Position numbers and translations under genes: made by a program
NCBI RefSeq assembly: GCF_009176725.1
Contig: NZ_AP020337.1
Location: forward strand, 2,480,001-2,544,000
Length of the DNA: 64,000 nt
Source of the DNA: Pseudomonas sp. KUIN-1
GTDB lineage: Bacteria; Pseudomonadota; Gammaproteobacteria; Pseudomonadales; Pseudomonadaceae
Direction of reading: 5' to 3'
Notes under the pieces: model-generated
The model's database searches: none
Seen by the model: only the letters and a program-made list of their open reading frames with translations
What the model was told of the DNA's origin: nothing
Shown here: in pieces, positions 27,914-37,956 of the stretch
Layout of the letters: each line of letters begins with the position of its first letter
How positions within the stretch are numbered: position 1 is the stretch's first letter

Positions 27914-28789
27914 TCAATTCGGCCATTTCATCTCGCCCTTGATGACTTTTGCACTCATCTCCAGCGAAGCCGGTTCGGCCAGTTGCGGCCAGGCTTTGTG
28001 CATGGCGTCGATCAGGGTGGTGGAATCCTTGGCTTTGGCGGCCTGTTCTTCGAAGGACTTCAGGTAGTCGGCGGTGAATGTCACAGCCTGGGTGCCTGAC
28101 GGAATCTTGCCCAGGTAATGACCCGGAATTACGGTGGCCGGTTTCAGCGCCTCGATGCCCTTGAGTGTCGCGAGCCAGTCCTGACGCGATTTCGTGCTTT
28201 GCGTGTCAGCGATCCAGACATGGATGCCGCTGGAGACCACGACACCACCGACTACCGCCTTGAGGGAGGGAATCCATACGTAGCTGCGCTCGGGGGCCGG
28301 GCCGTTCAGGCCTTTGATCTGCAACGGTTGGCCTTCAAGCGTCAGGTGGTCGCCCTTGAGTACTTCCGGCACAACCAGGCTGGCTGGCGCATTGTCCTTG
28401 AGAATCGGGCTCCAGTAGGCAAGTTTGCCCTGCATCGACGCCTTGATCGCCTTCACGGTAGGCGCGCTGGCAACGATCTTCGCTTTGGGGAACGCAGCTT
28501 TGATGACGTCCAGACCGAAGTAGTAGTCCGGGTCACTGTGGCTGATGTAGACCGTGGTGAGTTGCTTGCCGCTGGCCTTGATCTTCTGCACCAGGGCCTC
28601 GGCGTCGTTGCGCTGGAACTGCGCATCGATGAGCACCGCGTCATGCTTGCCGGTGATCAGTTCGGATGACACCGGGAAGACGGCTTTTTCAGCCGGGTTG
28701 TACACCTCGATGGCCAAGGGGGCGGCGGCCTGGGCTGCGAGAGGGAACAGAGCAGCGAAGGACAGGGCAAGCAGGGATTTACGCAACAT
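27914..28789 (-). CDS. Exported MBL-fold metallohydrolase-like protein
   Basis: Metallo-beta-lactamase fold protein of 291 residues with a Sec signal peptide ending at AAQA (about residue 21). The usual HxHxDH metal motif reads HSDPDY (in YISHSDPDYYFGL), so two ligands are replaced, while later elements such as the GH in VIPGHYLG remain. It may bind a single metal or a different one. It is divergent from the LysR gene at 28897, a usual arrangement for a regulator and its target. Confidence 0.82.
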   Translation of the reverse strand: MLRKSLLALSFAALFPLAAQAAAPLAIEVYNPAEKAVFPVSSELITGKHDAVLIDAQFQRNDAEALVQKIKASGKQLTTVYISHSDPDYYFGLDVIKAAFPKAKIVASAPTVKAIKASMQGKLAYWSPILKDNAPASLVVPEVLKGDHLTLEGQPLQIKGLNGPAPERSYVWIPSLKAVVGGVVVSSGIHVWIADTQSTKSRQDWLATLKGIEALKPATVIPGHYLGKIPSGTQAVTFTADYLKSFEEQAAKAKDSTTLIDAMHKAWPQLAEPASLEMSAKVIKGEMKWPN

Positions 28790-28896
28790 GGGTACGACCT
28801 TCGTTCGGGCAGGACTGAGGTGGTTATCTTAGGTTGCCTCAGCTGAAACAAAAGCCTCAGTATTGGCAACTATTGATTGCTTATATCGGACGAATC

Positions 28897-29787
28897 GTGG
28901 ATCGGATCATAGCGGCGCGGGTATTCATCGCCATCAACGACAGGGGCAGCCTCATTGCCGCCGCCGAGGCGCTGGATATGTCTCGGGCAATGGTCACGCG
29001 GTATCTGGCGCAGATGGAGCGCTGGGCCGGAGCACGATTGCTGCACCGGACCACGCGCAAGCTCGGCCTGACCGCCCCCGGGCAGGTGACGTTGTTGCGT
29101 TGTCAGCAATTGGTCGAGCTTGCCGACGCGGTGCCGCTGGCGGCCGATACGCAAGTCGACGAGCCGCGCGGCATGCTGCGCATCGCCTGTTCGCAGTCAC
29201 TGGCCCTGGCCGTTCTGGCACCCGCGGTGACGGCTTACCTGCAACGCTATCCCGGCACCTCGGCAGACCTGCTTATCGGTAACGAGGCCGTGGATCTGGT
29301 CAGCGAGCGAATCGATCTGGCGATCCGCATCACTAATCAATTGGACCCCAATGTAATTGCCCGTCCACTGGGGCAGTGCGCTTCGGTGGTGTGCGCTGCT
29401 CCAGCCTATCTCGCCGTGCACGGCACGCCGTCCAGGCCGCAGGAACTGACTGCCCATAACTGCCTGACCTATTCGTACTTCGGCAAGAGCCTCTGGGAAT
29501 TTACCCGCCAGCAGATGCCGCTCAGTGTGCCGGTCGGCGGCAACCTGAGTGCCAACGATTCAGTGGTGCTGCTGGAGGCCGCAGTGGCGGGCGCCGGTAT
29601 CAGCCTGCAACCGGTGCATTCGGCAGCGCCGCTGATTGCGAGCGGCAAGCTGATCGCCCTGATGCCGGAGTACCAGCCACGGGCACTGGGGATACACGCG
29701 ATCTACACTTCGCGGCACCACCAGTCGGCAACGCTGCGCACTTTTCTGGATTTTCTGACTGAATGGTTTGAGAGGGACGGAGATTAG
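28897..29787 (+). CDS. LysR-family transcriptional regulator
   Basis: An N-terminal winged helix-turn-helix (about 1-60, GSLIAAAEALDMSRAMVTRYLAQME) is followed by a LysR substrate-binding domain; 296 residues. The GTG at 28897 gives the normal LTTR N-terminus (VDRIIAARVFIAI). A 21-codon longer frame would need a TTG start. It is transcribed away from the MBL-fold gene, and the 107 bases between them should carry both promoters. Confidence 0.88.
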   Translation: MDRIIAARVFIAINDRGSLIAAAEALDMSRAMVTRYLAQMERWAGARLLHRTTRKLGLTAPGQVTLLRCQQLVELADAVPLAADTQVDEPRGMLRIACSQSLALAVLAPAVTAYLQRYPGTSADLLIGNEAVDLVSERIDLAIRITNQLDPNVIARPLGQCASVVCAAPAYLAVHGTPSRPQELTAHNCLTYSYFGKSLWEFTRQQMPLSVPVGGNLSANDSVVLLEAAVAGAGISLQPVHSAAPLIASGKLIALMPEYQPRALGIHAIYTSRHHQSATLRTFLDFLTEWFERDGD

Positions 29788-29802
29788 ATCACCTGCTGCG
29801 TC

Positions 29803-29877
29803 CAGAACGGCATGCCCGCGTGGAGCATGGGCACGATAGGGGATGCCCATCGTTCCTCACGCTCCGTGTGCGCGGTA
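29803..29877. repeat. REP-type inverted repeat between convergent genes
   Basis: Two imperfect inverted copies of a Pseudomonas extragenic palindrome: GGCATGCCCGCGTGGAGCAT (first arm) and, reversed, the segment around CGTTCCTCACGCTCCGTGTG. The form resembles the 'CCCACGCGGAGCGTGGGAACGAT' class of P. syringae repeats. It fills the gap between the stops of the LysR and chemoreceptor genes and may also end transcription. Confidence 0.6.
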
Positions 29878-31818
29878 TCAGGTCTTGAACTTGCGTACCA
29901 GGCCGTCCAGTTCGCTGGACAGCATCTCCAGACTTCTGGAATCCGCGCGGGCCGAGTCCGAGAGTTGAGCGATCAACTGCGCATCACCATGGATCTGGCT
30001 GATGTGCCGGTTGATGTCTTCGGCCACCTGATGCTGTTCTTCGGCGGCAGTTGCGATCTGGGTGTTCATGTCGCGAATCACATCCACTGACTCACGGATT
30101 TGCCCGAAGCTGCTGCGTGCCTGTCCGATCTTGGTCACCGACTGCTGCGACACGTCGAGGCTGGCATGCATCTGTTGCGCCACCGAGGCAGTACGTTTGG
30201 CCAGGTTGCCCAGCAGGCTGTCGATTTCGGCGGTCGAGTCCGAGGTGCGTTTGGCCAGTGCGCGGACTTCGTCGGCTACGACGGCGAAGCCGCGGCCCTG
30301 TTCGCCCGCACGTGCTGCCTCGATGGCGGCGTTGAGCGCCAGCAGGTTGGTCTGCTCGGCAATCGAGCGGATGGTGTTGAGGATCGACTGAATGCCTGCG
30401 CTGTCTTTTTCCAGTTGCGTCATGTCCTTGGCCGAGCGGGTGAGTTCTTCGCTGAGCTGGTCGACGCTGCGCACCGCATCGTCGATCTGCCGCTGACCTT
30501 CACGCGCCTGTTGCTGACCGTTGTCTGCCGAGTCGGCGGCCTGGCTGCAGGAGCGGGCGACTTCATTGGAGGTGGCGACCATTTCATGAAACGCCGTGGA
30601 GACCATATCCACCGCTTCGCGCTGCCGGCCAGCAGCTTCGGCCATGTCGTTGGAGACACGTGTCGAGCTGTGTGAGGCTTCGAGAATCTTCCCGGCGGCC
30701 TGACCGATGTGCTGGATCAGGCTGCGAATCGCGGTCAGGAACTTGTTGAACCAGCCCGCCAGTTGCGCGGTTTCATCCTTGCCGCGCACGGCGAGGTTCT
30801 GAGTCAGATCGCCTTCACCGCCCGCGATGCCTTCCAGGCCGCTGGAAACGCTGTGGATCGGACGCACGATAACGCGGGCAAAACTGGCACCGACAATCGC
30901 AAAGACCACCGCCAGCACCGCCGCGATGATGCCGATCAACCAGGTCAGGCGGGTGGCCGAGGCCATCACTTCGTCCTGTTTGATCAGGCCGATGAAGTTC
31001 CAGCCCAGTTGTTCGGACGAGTAAACGTTGGCCATGTAACGTTCGCCGTTGAGTGTCACCTCGACCAGACCACTGGCGGTTTTCGCCAGCTCGCTGAAGC
31101 CGTCGCCCAGTTCACCCAGTTTCTTGAAATTGTGCTCGGGCTGTTTGGGATCGACCAGCACCGTGCCGTTCTTTTCCATCAGCATCAGATAGCCGCTTTC
31201 GCCCAGTTTGATCTGCTTGACGATGTTGGTCAGCTGCTTGAGCGATACGTCGATATTGACCACGCCGCCAGGGTTGCCCAGTTTGTTGGGAATCGCCCGG
31301 ATGGTGCTGACCAGTACAGCATCGTCGTTGGCCCAGTAATAGGCATCGCTGCGCACAGTCTTGCCGGCATTGGCCATTGCAGTCTTGTACCACGGCCGCA
31401 CACGCGGGTCGTAGTTGCTCATTTTCGGGTCTTCCGGCGTCATGATGTAGCTGCCGTTGATCAGACCATAAGAGACGTAGGAGTAGGCCGGGTGAGCCTT
31501 GGCGATACTGGCGAACAGCTCGGTCGCCTGCCTGTCATTCTCGGACTGCGGAGGAGGCGTTGCGCCCATGTAGTTGCGGAAATCGTCGCTCGCCCCGGCG
31601 ATCAGCGGGTGCGCCGCGATGTAATTGACGTTCTGCGTAATGCCGTCGAAAAACAGCTGCATGGCGTTGTCGACCTGGCGAATTTCACGCGCGCTGCTGT
31701 CCACGAAATCACTGGTCGCCTTGTCACGCAGGTTCACGACCACGATGGCGGCGACGACTAATATGGGCAAGCACGCAATGACTGCGAACGCCCACGTCAA
31801 TTTTTGTTTGATATTCAT
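29878..31818 (-). CDS. Methyl-accepting chemotaxis protein with amine/amino-acid-type dCache domain
   Basis: 646 residues: TM1 (about 7-29), periplasmic double Cache domain, TM2 (about 285-308), HAMP, and a signalling domain with the tip [20 protein letters not shown]. The Cache domain has YDPRVRPWY and, 54 residues after that Tyr, the Asp of NIDVSL, the Tyr-Arg-Trp-Tyr-Asp signature for binding the amino and carboxyl groups of amino acids or related amines. It lies 214 bases after soxG with its own FliA-like promoter. A methylated amine ligand is suggested by that location but not shown. Confidence 0.92.
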   Translation of the reverse strand: MNIKQKLTWAFAVIACLPILVVAAIVVVNLRDKATSDFVDSSAREIRQVDNAMQLFFDGITQNVNYIAAHPLIAGASDDFRNYMGATPPPQSENDRQATELFASIAKAHPAYSYVSYGLINGSYIMTPEDPKMSNYDPRVRPWYKTAMANAGKTVRSDAYYWANDDAVLVSTIRAIPNKLGNPGGVVNIDVSLKQLTNIVKQIKLGESGYLMLMEKNGTVLVDPKQPEHNFKKLGELGDGFSELAKTASGLVEVTLNGERYMANVYSSEQLGWNFIGLIKQDEVMASATRLTWLIGIIAAVLAVVFAIVGASFARVIVRPIHSVSSGLEGIAGGEGDLTQNLAVRGKDETAQLAGWFNKFLTAIRSLIQHIGQAAGKILEASHSSTRVSNDMAEAAGRQREAVDMVSTAFHEMVATSNEVARSCSQAADSADNGQQQAREGQRQIDDAVRSVDQLSEELTRSAKDMTQLEKDSAGIQSILNTIRSIAEQTNLLALNAAIEAARAGEQGRGFAVVADEVRALAKRTSDSTAEIDSLLGNLAKRTASVAQQMHASLDVSQQSVTKIGQARSSFGQIRESVDVIRDMNTQIATAAEEQHQVAEDINRHISQIHGDAQLIAQLSDSARADSRSLEMLSSELDGLVRKFKT

Positions 31819-31925
31819 TCGAGCTCCGGGATGTCCGTTACTGCCGCAAGTGTTGGGCGCTGCATGGGTGCAGTCTGCGCCCCGAGGCGTTGGCCTGAAG
31901 GGCGCTCTTATGGTCTACCAAGAGT

Positions 31926-31952
31926 TCAACGGCTTTATGCCAGCATTCTTTA
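31926..31952 (-). promoter_or_regulatory. FliA promoter candidate for the Cache chemoreceptor
   Basis: Minus strand TAAA (31952-31949), 15 bases, GCCGTTGA (31933-31926), six of eight matches to the -10 box with exact spacing, about 108 bases before the ATG. Confidence 0.5.
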
Positions 31953-32032
31953 GGTGGCGTGGCGGTAACAGACACTTGTTGTCGTTCATGAGCACGAAAC
32001 GACCTTTACTCACTGATGCAGTAACCTGTTGT

Positions 32033-32605
32033 TCATAGGTAGCGCCCTCCAAACTCGGTCATGGCATCCAGCATTGCGTCCTTAAAGTAAGCCAGTGAAG
32101 CCCGGTCAAAGAGGATCTGGAAACAGGGTTCGGCCTGCGCGCCGAGGTTGATGACGATCACATTGATGCGCGCTGCCGAGGTCTGCGCCACCGAACCGGG
32201 AGCAAAAGCCCCCGGGCGCAGATCCACGCCACACAGTTTGGCCATCACCTCGGCGATGCACGGGCCACTCAGTTGCAGCCAGGCATGGCTGTCTTCGCGC
32301 GGCAGCAGGTAGTTGGCGCTGTGGTCCAGCTCCCAGCGAGCTTCTTCATCAGCGATGCGCTGCCCGTCATCCAGCGGGCTGCCCAGCAGCAGGTATTCGG
32401 TCTGCGAAAGGCGTGCGACATGGCTGCCGTCCGCCTGTGTGATGGCGCGGTTCGGTGCCTCGGGCAGGCTGAAACCGCGTGCCGTCAGGTAGTCAGCGCT
32501 TTGCGTGCCGCGAAATCCCACGCGTGGCCGATCGGTCAGGTCTTGCAGTGTGCACAAGGCCCGCGGGTTGGCGCCGACAGGACTGTTCTGGATAAGGCTG
32601 GTCAT
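32033..32605 (-). CDS. soxG: Sarcosine oxidase gamma subunit
   Basis: Smallest large-complex partner of heterotetrameric sarcosine oxidase, 190 residues, folded like part of a YgfZ/GcvT domain. SQTEYLLLGSP and the C-terminal FDRASLAYFKDAM are typical. It is the last gene of the purU-folD-soxBDAG run, three bases after soxA. No T-rich terminator is seen before the next gene. Confidence 0.92.
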   Translation of the reverse strand: MTSLIQNSPVGANPRALCTLQDLTDRPRVGFRGTQSADYLTARGFSLPEAPNRAITQADGSHVARLSQTEYLLLGSPLDDGQRIADEEARWELDHSANYLLPREDSHAWLQLSGPCIAEVMAKLCGVDLRPGAFAPGSVAQTSAARINVIVINLGAQAEPCFQILFDRASLAYFKDAMLDAMTEFGGRYL

Positions 32606-32608
32606 GGG

Positions 32609-35515
32609 TCAGAGCTCCTGGCGCTGGTTTTCAGGGTCGAAGAACGGCAGTTTGACGACGGTTGCCTGAACCACCACACCGTCTTCGACGCGGATCGGAA
32701 TCTGCTGGCCGGGTGTGCTCTGGTCGAACGCGGCATAGGCCATGCCGATGATCATGCCCAGGGTCGAGGAGTACTCGCAGGACGTCACGTTGCCACTGAT
32801 GTCCGGGCCTTTGAGCACCAGATGCCCCTCAAGCGGCAGCGGGCTGGCTTTGGGCAAGGTGAAGCCAACCAGCTTGCGCTTCTGCGGCTGGGCTTCGAGG
32901 ATGTCCACCGAGCGGCGGCCGACGAAGAAAGGCTTGCTGCGGCTGACCGCCCAACCCATGTCGATCTCGGCCGGATGGGTCATGCCATCGGTGTCCTGAC
33001 TGATGATGACGTGGCCTTTTTCCAGACGTAACAGCCGTTGCGTCTCGACGCCGAACGGACGCATGTCGAAGGCCTTGCCAGCCTCGACAAGTGCATCCCA
33101 GAGCCTCAGCGCGTGACGAGCGGGGACGTGGATCTCGTAGCCCAGTTCGCCGACGAAACCGACCCGCAACAGCCGCGCCTTGATGCCGGCGACCGTGCCC
33201 AGGCGCACGCCAAGATAAGGGAAGCCTGCGGCAGACAGATCAAGGTCGGTACAGACCTGCTCCAGCACCTTGCGCGAATCCGGGCCCGCCACGTTGACCG
33301 CAGCAATGGCCGCCGTGACGTTGGTGATGTCCACGTTCAGACGCCACTGGGCATTCCACTTGAGCATCTGCTGATAAATGCGATCCACACCGCTGGTGGT
33401 GGCGGTGACGTAGAAATGCTGGTCGGCAAAGCGCGCGCAAACGCCGTCGTCGATGACCACGCCTTGCTCGTTGGTCATCAGCGCATAACGCGAACGCCCG
33501 ACCGGCTGTTTGAGAAAGGCGAAGGTATACAGGCGGTTGAGCAGCTCGGCGGCGTCGGGGCCGCGTACGTCCAGGCCGCCGAGTGTCGACACGTCGATGA
33601 TGCCGACCTTGTTGCGCACGTGCAGCGCTTCCTGCTGCATGCAGGCATCGCGTTGCGAGGGTTTGCCATAGAACGCCGGACGCTGCCAGATCCCGGCAGG
33701 CATCATTTTCGCGCCTGCCTGCACATGACGCGGGTGCATGGGTGTCTGCCGATACGGATCAAAGGCACGGCCTGCAACGTGTGCCAGTTTCTCGGCCTCG
33801 AAGGGCGGCCGGGCTGTGGTCACGCCGGTTTCACTGATACTGCGCTGGGTCGAAGCGGCCACCAGTCTTGCAGTCGGCAGTGCCGAGTGACGACCTTGCG
33901 ACGGGCCCATGCCCACCGTGGAATAGCGTTTTACCAACTGGATGTCGCGATAGCCGATGCGCGTGGCATTGACGATATCGCGTACCTGAAGGTCTTCGTC
34001 GAAGTCGACAAAATCCTTGCCGTCAGGGTGCGGGAAGATCGGCCAGGCGAAGTTGACCTGCGCTTCGCTGCGCAGCGCGGCTGGGGTGTCAGCCGAGGTC
34101 AGGCCCAGTGCCGAGACCACGCTGGCGGCGGCATGCGCCGCATCGGCCAGCACGTTGTCCAGCGCGTGGTAACCGTTGACCGAGCCCGCGATGCTCAGGT
34201 TCTGCGGCAGGCTGCTGATCGTGAATTCGGCCTGTTCATCGTCATAGGCCAGCTTGCCGCCGGCCTGACACAACAACTGGTAGACCGGCATATAGCCGCC
34301 GGACATGCACAGCAAGTCGCAGTCGACACGCGAACCGCTGTTCGCCACCTGCCCCTGGCCGGTGATCTTGCGCAGCTCGGCGCCGCTCACATGGCGCATG
34401 CCTTTCTCATGCAGCGCTTCATAGACCGTTGTGTTCACGTGGCAGACGATGCCGCGCTTCTCCAGCGCAAGCCGCAGCGTCCGGTCCGACGGGCTGCTGC
34501 GCATGTCGGCCACTGCAACCACGTCGACGCCCTGATCGTGCAAATCCAGTGCGGCGAGGTAACCGTCATCATTGCCGGTCAGCACCACCGCGCGTTTGCC
34601 GGGCTTGACGGCGTACAACTTGATCAGACGCTGTGCAGCACTGGTCAGCATCACGCCGGGGAGGTCGTTGTTGCGGAAAATCACTGGCTGATCGAATGAG
34701 CCGCTGCACACCAGACAGTGTGTGGCGCGCACCTTGTACAAACGCTTGCCCTGAATCACCGGCAGGTAGTTGTCGGTGAACCAGGCATTGCAGGTCGCCT
34801 GTTTGAGCACCTGGATATTGTCATGTGCTTCTACCGCAGCGACCAGTTCACGCCGCAGTTGCTCGGCGCGCAGGCCGTCGACATCGAAGCGGGCATACGC
34901 CAGTGAACCGCCGAGGATGGGCTGCTGTTCGATCAGCAACACCTTGGCGCCGGCATTGGCAGCGCTCAGTGCCGCCTGCAAGCCGGCAGGTCCTGCGCCA
35001 ATCACCGCCAGATCAGTGAACAGGTAGGCCTTGTCGTAGTACTCGGGCTGGAAGGTCAGGTCCAGCACGCCAAGGCCGGCCTTCTTGCGAATGATCGGCT
35101 CCCAGACCTTCCACATGCCCTTGGGCTTGTAGAACGAGCGATAGTAGAAACCCACCGGCATGAACTTCGAGAACTTGCCCAGGTACGCGTCCCGATCGTT
35201 GTCCAGCGAGCCGTTGAAGTTCTGGCCGGAGGCCTGCAAGCCTTCCTGCAGGGCAACGGTGTCGGCCATTACGTTGGGCTCGTGAGGCAACTGGATCAGG
35301 CTGTTGGCATCCTGCCCGGCCATGGTCAGCGGGCCGCGCGGGCGGTGGTACTTGAACGATCGCGAAAGCAGGAAGCGACCGTTGGCCAGCAGGGCACTGG
35401 CAATACTGTCGCCCTGCAGGCCCTGATAGGTTTTGCCATCGAAGCTGAACGTGAGCGGCCGGGTGCGATCGATCAGCAGGCCCATGGGCGCGGGCAGGCG
35501 GGCGGGGGTGGTCAT
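32609..35515 (-). CDS. soxA: Sarcosine oxidase alpha subunit
   Basis: Large subunit (968 residues) of the enzyme that oxidises sarcosine to glycine, passing the methyl carbon to tetrahydrofolate. It has an N-terminal 2Fe-2S-like fold, a nucleotide-binding domain with VIGAGPAGLQAALSAANAG, and a C-terminal aminomethyltransferase (GcvT-like) domain that binds folate. The ATG at 35515 overlaps the soxD stop by four bases. A longer frame upstream only overlaps soxD. Confidence 0.95.
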   Translation of the reverse strand: MTTPARLPAPMGLLIDRTRPLTFSFDGKTYQGLQGDSIASALLANGRFLLSRSFKYHRPRGPLTMAGQDANSLIQLPHEPNVMADTVALQEGLQASGQNFNGSLDNDRDAYLGKFSKFMPVGFYYRSFYKPKGMWKVWEPIIRKKAGLGVLDLTFQPEYYDKAYLFTDLAVIGAGPAGLQAALSAANAGAKVLLIEQQPILGGSLAYARFDVDGLRAEQLRRELVAAVEAHDNIQVLKQATCNAWFTDNYLPVIQGKRLYKVRATHCLVCSGSFDQPVIFRNNDLPGVMLTSAAQRLIKLYAVKPGKRAVVLTGNDDGYLAALDLHDQGVDVVAVADMRSSPSDRTLRLALEKRGIVCHVNTTVYEALHEKGMRHVSGAELRKITGQGQVANSGSRVDCDLLCMSGGYMPVYQLLCQAGGKLAYDDEQAEFTISSLPQNLSIAGSVNGYHALDNVLADAAHAAASVVSALGLTSADTPAALRSEAQVNFAWPIFPHPDGKDFVDFDEDLQVRDIVNATRIGYRDIQLVKRYSTVGMGPSQGRHSALPTARLVAASTQRSISETGVTTARPPFEAEKLAHVAGRAFDPYRQTPMHPRHVQAGAKMMPAGIWQRPAFYGKPSQRDACMQQEALHVRNKVGIIDVSTLGGLDVRGPDAAELLNRLYTFAFLKQPVGRSRYALMTNEQGVVIDDGVCARFADQHFYVTATTSGVDRIYQQMLKWNAQWRLNVDITNVTAAIAAVNVAGPDSRKVLEQVCTDLDLSAAGFPYLGVRLGTVAGIKARLLRVGFVGELGYEIHVPARHALRLWDALVEAGKAFDMRPFGVETQRLLRLEKGHVIISQDTDGMTHPAEIDMGWAVSRSKPFFVGRRSVDILEAQPQKRKLVGFTLPKASPLPLEGHLVLKGPDISGNVTSCEYSSTLGMIIGMAYAAFDQSTPGQQIPIRVEDGVVVQATVVKLPFFDPENQRQEL

Positions 35516-35817
35516 CCTGCGATCTCCTTGGAGGCGAGAGGGGCGAAGTCGATACGTACGGTAAATAGTTCGCGTGGGTCGAAGGTGCGGATGATCTCGT
35601 CGCTGCCAGTGTGGCGCTCGGCCAGGAACCAGTAGCTGGAGGGGGTGTGCATCCACCACTCGCGCACCACGCCCAGCGTGTCCTCACTGTTGAACACGTA
35701 ATCGGCCCACTCGCTGTCGCTGCAGGTTTGCGGGTCGGGCATGTGTTTGAATTCCCCGCCGTAGGTGAACTCGCTGATGTTGCGCGGCCCGTTGAGCGGG
35801 CAGGTCATGATTTTCAT
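35512..35817 (-). CDS. soxD: Sarcosine oxidase delta subunit
   Basis: Zinc-binding delta subunit, 101 residues. It starts with the family text MKIMTCPLNGPRNISEF, and C6 with later His residues (H59 region and the AERHTG His) can form the zinc site. It lies 13 bases after soxB and is coupled to soxA by overlap. Confidence 0.94.
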   Translation of the reverse strand: MKIMTCPLNGPRNISEFTYGGEFKHMPDPQTCSDSEWADYVFNSEDTLGVVREWWMHTPSSYWFLAERHTGSDEIIRTFDPRELFTVRIDFAPLASKEIAG

Positions 35818-35830
35818 GTGTCGCTCTCCG

Positions 35831-37072
35831 TCAGTGGCTGGCCGCTGTTGCGCCCATTTCGTTGACTTGCTGAAAGGTCGAGAAGCGGTCGAGCGCGAAC
35901 GGCCTGATCAACTCGGGCACCTTGCCGCCGCTGGCCACCAGTTCGGCCATGGTCTTGCCGCAGATAGGCGTGGCCTTGAAGCCCCAGGTGCCCCAGCCCG
36001 CATCCAGGTAGTAATTCCTGACCGGCGAAAGGCCCATGATCGGGCTGTAATCCGGGGTCATGTCGGTGATCCCGGCCCATTGGCGCATCAGTTTGGCGTT
36101 GGCCAGAAACGGAAACATCTCGATGGCGTGGGCCAGCAGGCTTTCCTTGAGTTCCAGCGTCGAGCGGCTGTTGAACAATGGGTAGGGATCAGAGCCACCG
36201 CCAAACACCACTTCGCCACGGCTGGTCTGCTGCACATAACAATGCAGGGCGGACGAGCTCACCAGCGGGTCGAGGAACGGCTTGAAGGGTTGCGTGACCA
36301 TCGCTTGCAGCGGGAAAGTCTGGATCGGCGAACGAATCCCGGCCTTCTTCATCATCTGCGAACTCATGCCCGCCACCGCCTGCACGGCGCAACCGCACTG
36401 GATGGTGCCGCGATTGGTCTTCACCGCCTTAATGGTGCCGTTCTCGATCACCAGTTCCTGCACTTCGGTCAGTTGATGAATCTCCACACCACGCTTGGCC
36501 GCCTGCTTGGCGTAACCCCAGGCGACCGCGTCATGCCGGGCGGTGCCGCCGTCGATGTGCCACAGGCCGGCGAGCACCGGCAGATGGCCGGGGTCCAGAT
36601 TGAGGCTCGGCACCAGTTCGCGGATCTGCTGGCGGTCGATCATCTCGGTGCGGCCGCCGAAATGCTTGTTGACCTCGGCGCGCTGGCGGAACGAACGGAC
36701 CGTGGCATCGGTATGCGCGAGGGTCAGTTGGCCGCGCTCGGAGTACATAATGTTGAAGTCGAACTCGTTGGACAGGCCCTGAAACATCTTCACCGACTCG
36801 GTATAGAACTTCACGCCTTCGCTGGTCAGGTAATTGGAGCGGATCACCGCCGTGTTGCGCGCTGTGTTGCCGCCGCCCAGGTAACCTTTTTCCAGCACGG
36901 CAATATTAGTGATGCCGTGGTATTTCGACAGGTAGTAAGCGGTGGCCAGGCCATGCCCGCCGCCGCCGATGATCACCACGTCGTAGGAGGACTTCAGTTC
37001 CTTGGGCGCAGGCAGATCCACCTCGACCGGGTACTGCGAGCTGAGCCCGTATTTCAACAGGTTGAAAGGCAT
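35831..37072 (-). CDS. soxB: Sarcosine oxidase beta subunit
   Basis: Flavoprotein subunit holding the sarcosine oxidation site, with covalent FMN and FAD in the family; 413 residues. The dinucleotide motif [17 protein letters not shown] is near residue 32 and the histidine in [10 protein letters not shown] lies at the expected flavin region. The ATG at 37072 gives [16 protein letters not shown], the normal start. It overlaps the end of folD by 19 bases. Confidence 0.95.
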   Translation of the reverse strand: MPFNLLKYGLSSQYPVEVDLPAPKELKSSYDVVIIGGGGHGLATAYYLSKYHGITNIAVLEKGYLGGGNTARNTAVIRSNYLTSEGVKFYTESVKMFQGLSNEFDFNIMYSERGQLTLAHTDATVRSFRQRAEVNKHFGGRTEMIDRQQIRELVPSLNLDPGHLPVLAGLWHIDGGTARHDAVAWGYAKQAAKRGVEIHQLTEVQELVIENGTIKAVKTNRGTIQCGCAVQAVAGMSSQMMKKAGIRSPIQTFPLQAMVTQPFKPFLDPLVSSSALHCYVQQTSRGEVVFGGGSDPYPLFNSRSTLELKESLLAHAIEMFPFLANAKLMRQWAGITDMTPDYSPIMGLSPVRNYYLDAGWGTWGFKATPICGKTMAELVASGGKVPELIRPFALDRFSTFQQVNEMGATAASH

Positions 37073-37956
37073 ACGGCCTCCGGTTGGCTGCGTTGCGCGT
37101 GGGCCTGCTGCAGGGCAGCAGTCACGGTGTTTTTCATCAGAAAGGCGATAGTCATCGGGCCGACCCCGCCGGGGACCGGGGTGATGGCAGAGGCGACTTC
37201 GGTGGCGCTGGCGAAATCGACATCGCCCACCAGGCGGCTGCGGCCATGGTCCTCGATGCGGTTGATGCCGACGTCGATCACCACCGCGCCGCGCTTGAGC
37301 CAGCTGGCATCGATCAGGCGCGGACGGCCAACCGCCGCCACGACGATGTCGGCCAACTGGCACAAGGCCCTGGCGTCGGTACTGCGCGAATGCACCACCG
37401 TCACCGAGCAATGCGCTTGCAGCAGCAGAGCCGCCATGGGTTTGCCGACGATGTTGGAGCGACCGATCACCACCGCATGCTTGCCGCTCAGATCGCCGCA
37501 GGTTTCTTCCAGCAAGTGCAGGCAACCGCTGGGGGTGCAGGGCGTCAGTACGTTGCGCCCCTGGCTCAGGCCACCGACGTTTTCACTGTGAAAACCGTCA
37601 ACGTCCTTGTCCGGGTCGATAGCCTGCAGGACGCGGTTTTCATCGATGTGAGCGGGCAAGGGCAGTTGCAGGAGAATGCCGTTTACCGTGTTGTCGGCGT
37701 TCAATTCGACAATCAACGCCAGTAAGCGTGCCTGGCTGCTGTCGGCCGGCAGGCGGTGCTCCAGCGAGCGAATGCCGGCTTCCCCGGCGCGCAGGATCTT
37801 GTTGCGTACGTAGACCTCACTGGCCGCGTCATTACCGACCAGAATGACCGCCAGCGCCGGTTCGATGCCTTCGGCCTTCAGGGTTTCTACATCGTGTCTG
37901 ACCTGTTGCAGAACGCGAGCGGCGGCGGCCTTGCCGTCGATGATGTGTGCGCTCAT
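37054..37956 (-). CDS. folD: Methylenetetrahydrofolate dehydrogenase/cyclohydrolase
   Basis: Bifunctional enzyme turning 5,10-methylene-THF into 10-formyl-THF, 300 residues. Substrate motif YVRNK with the catalytic Lys, [11 protein letters not shown], the NADP site GRSNIVGKP and the C-terminal [14 protein letters not shown] are all present. Its place between purU and soxB shows it is the catabolic copy that handles the one-carbon unit from sarcosine; a housekeeping folD is expected elsewhere. Confidence 0.95.
   Translation of the reverse strand: MSAHIIDGKAAAARVLQQVRHDVETLKAEGIEPALAVILVGNDAASEVYVRNKILRAGEAGIRSLEHRLPADSSQARLLALIVELNADNTVNGILLQLPLPAHIDENRVLQAIDPDKDVDGFHSENVGGLSQGRNVLTPCTPSGCLHLLEETCGDLSGKHAVVIGRSNIVGKPMAALLLQAHCSVTVVHSRSTDARALCQLADIVVAAVGRPRLIDASWLKRGAVVIDVGINRIEDHGRSRLVGDVDFASATEVASAITPVPGGVGPMTIAFLMKNTVTAALQQAHAQRSQPEAVCLSTC

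Noticed and set aside
33038..34699. 553-codon plus-strand frame opposite soxA
   Set aside because: Shadow frame with His/Arg/Gln-rich composition and no start signal; soxA is secure.
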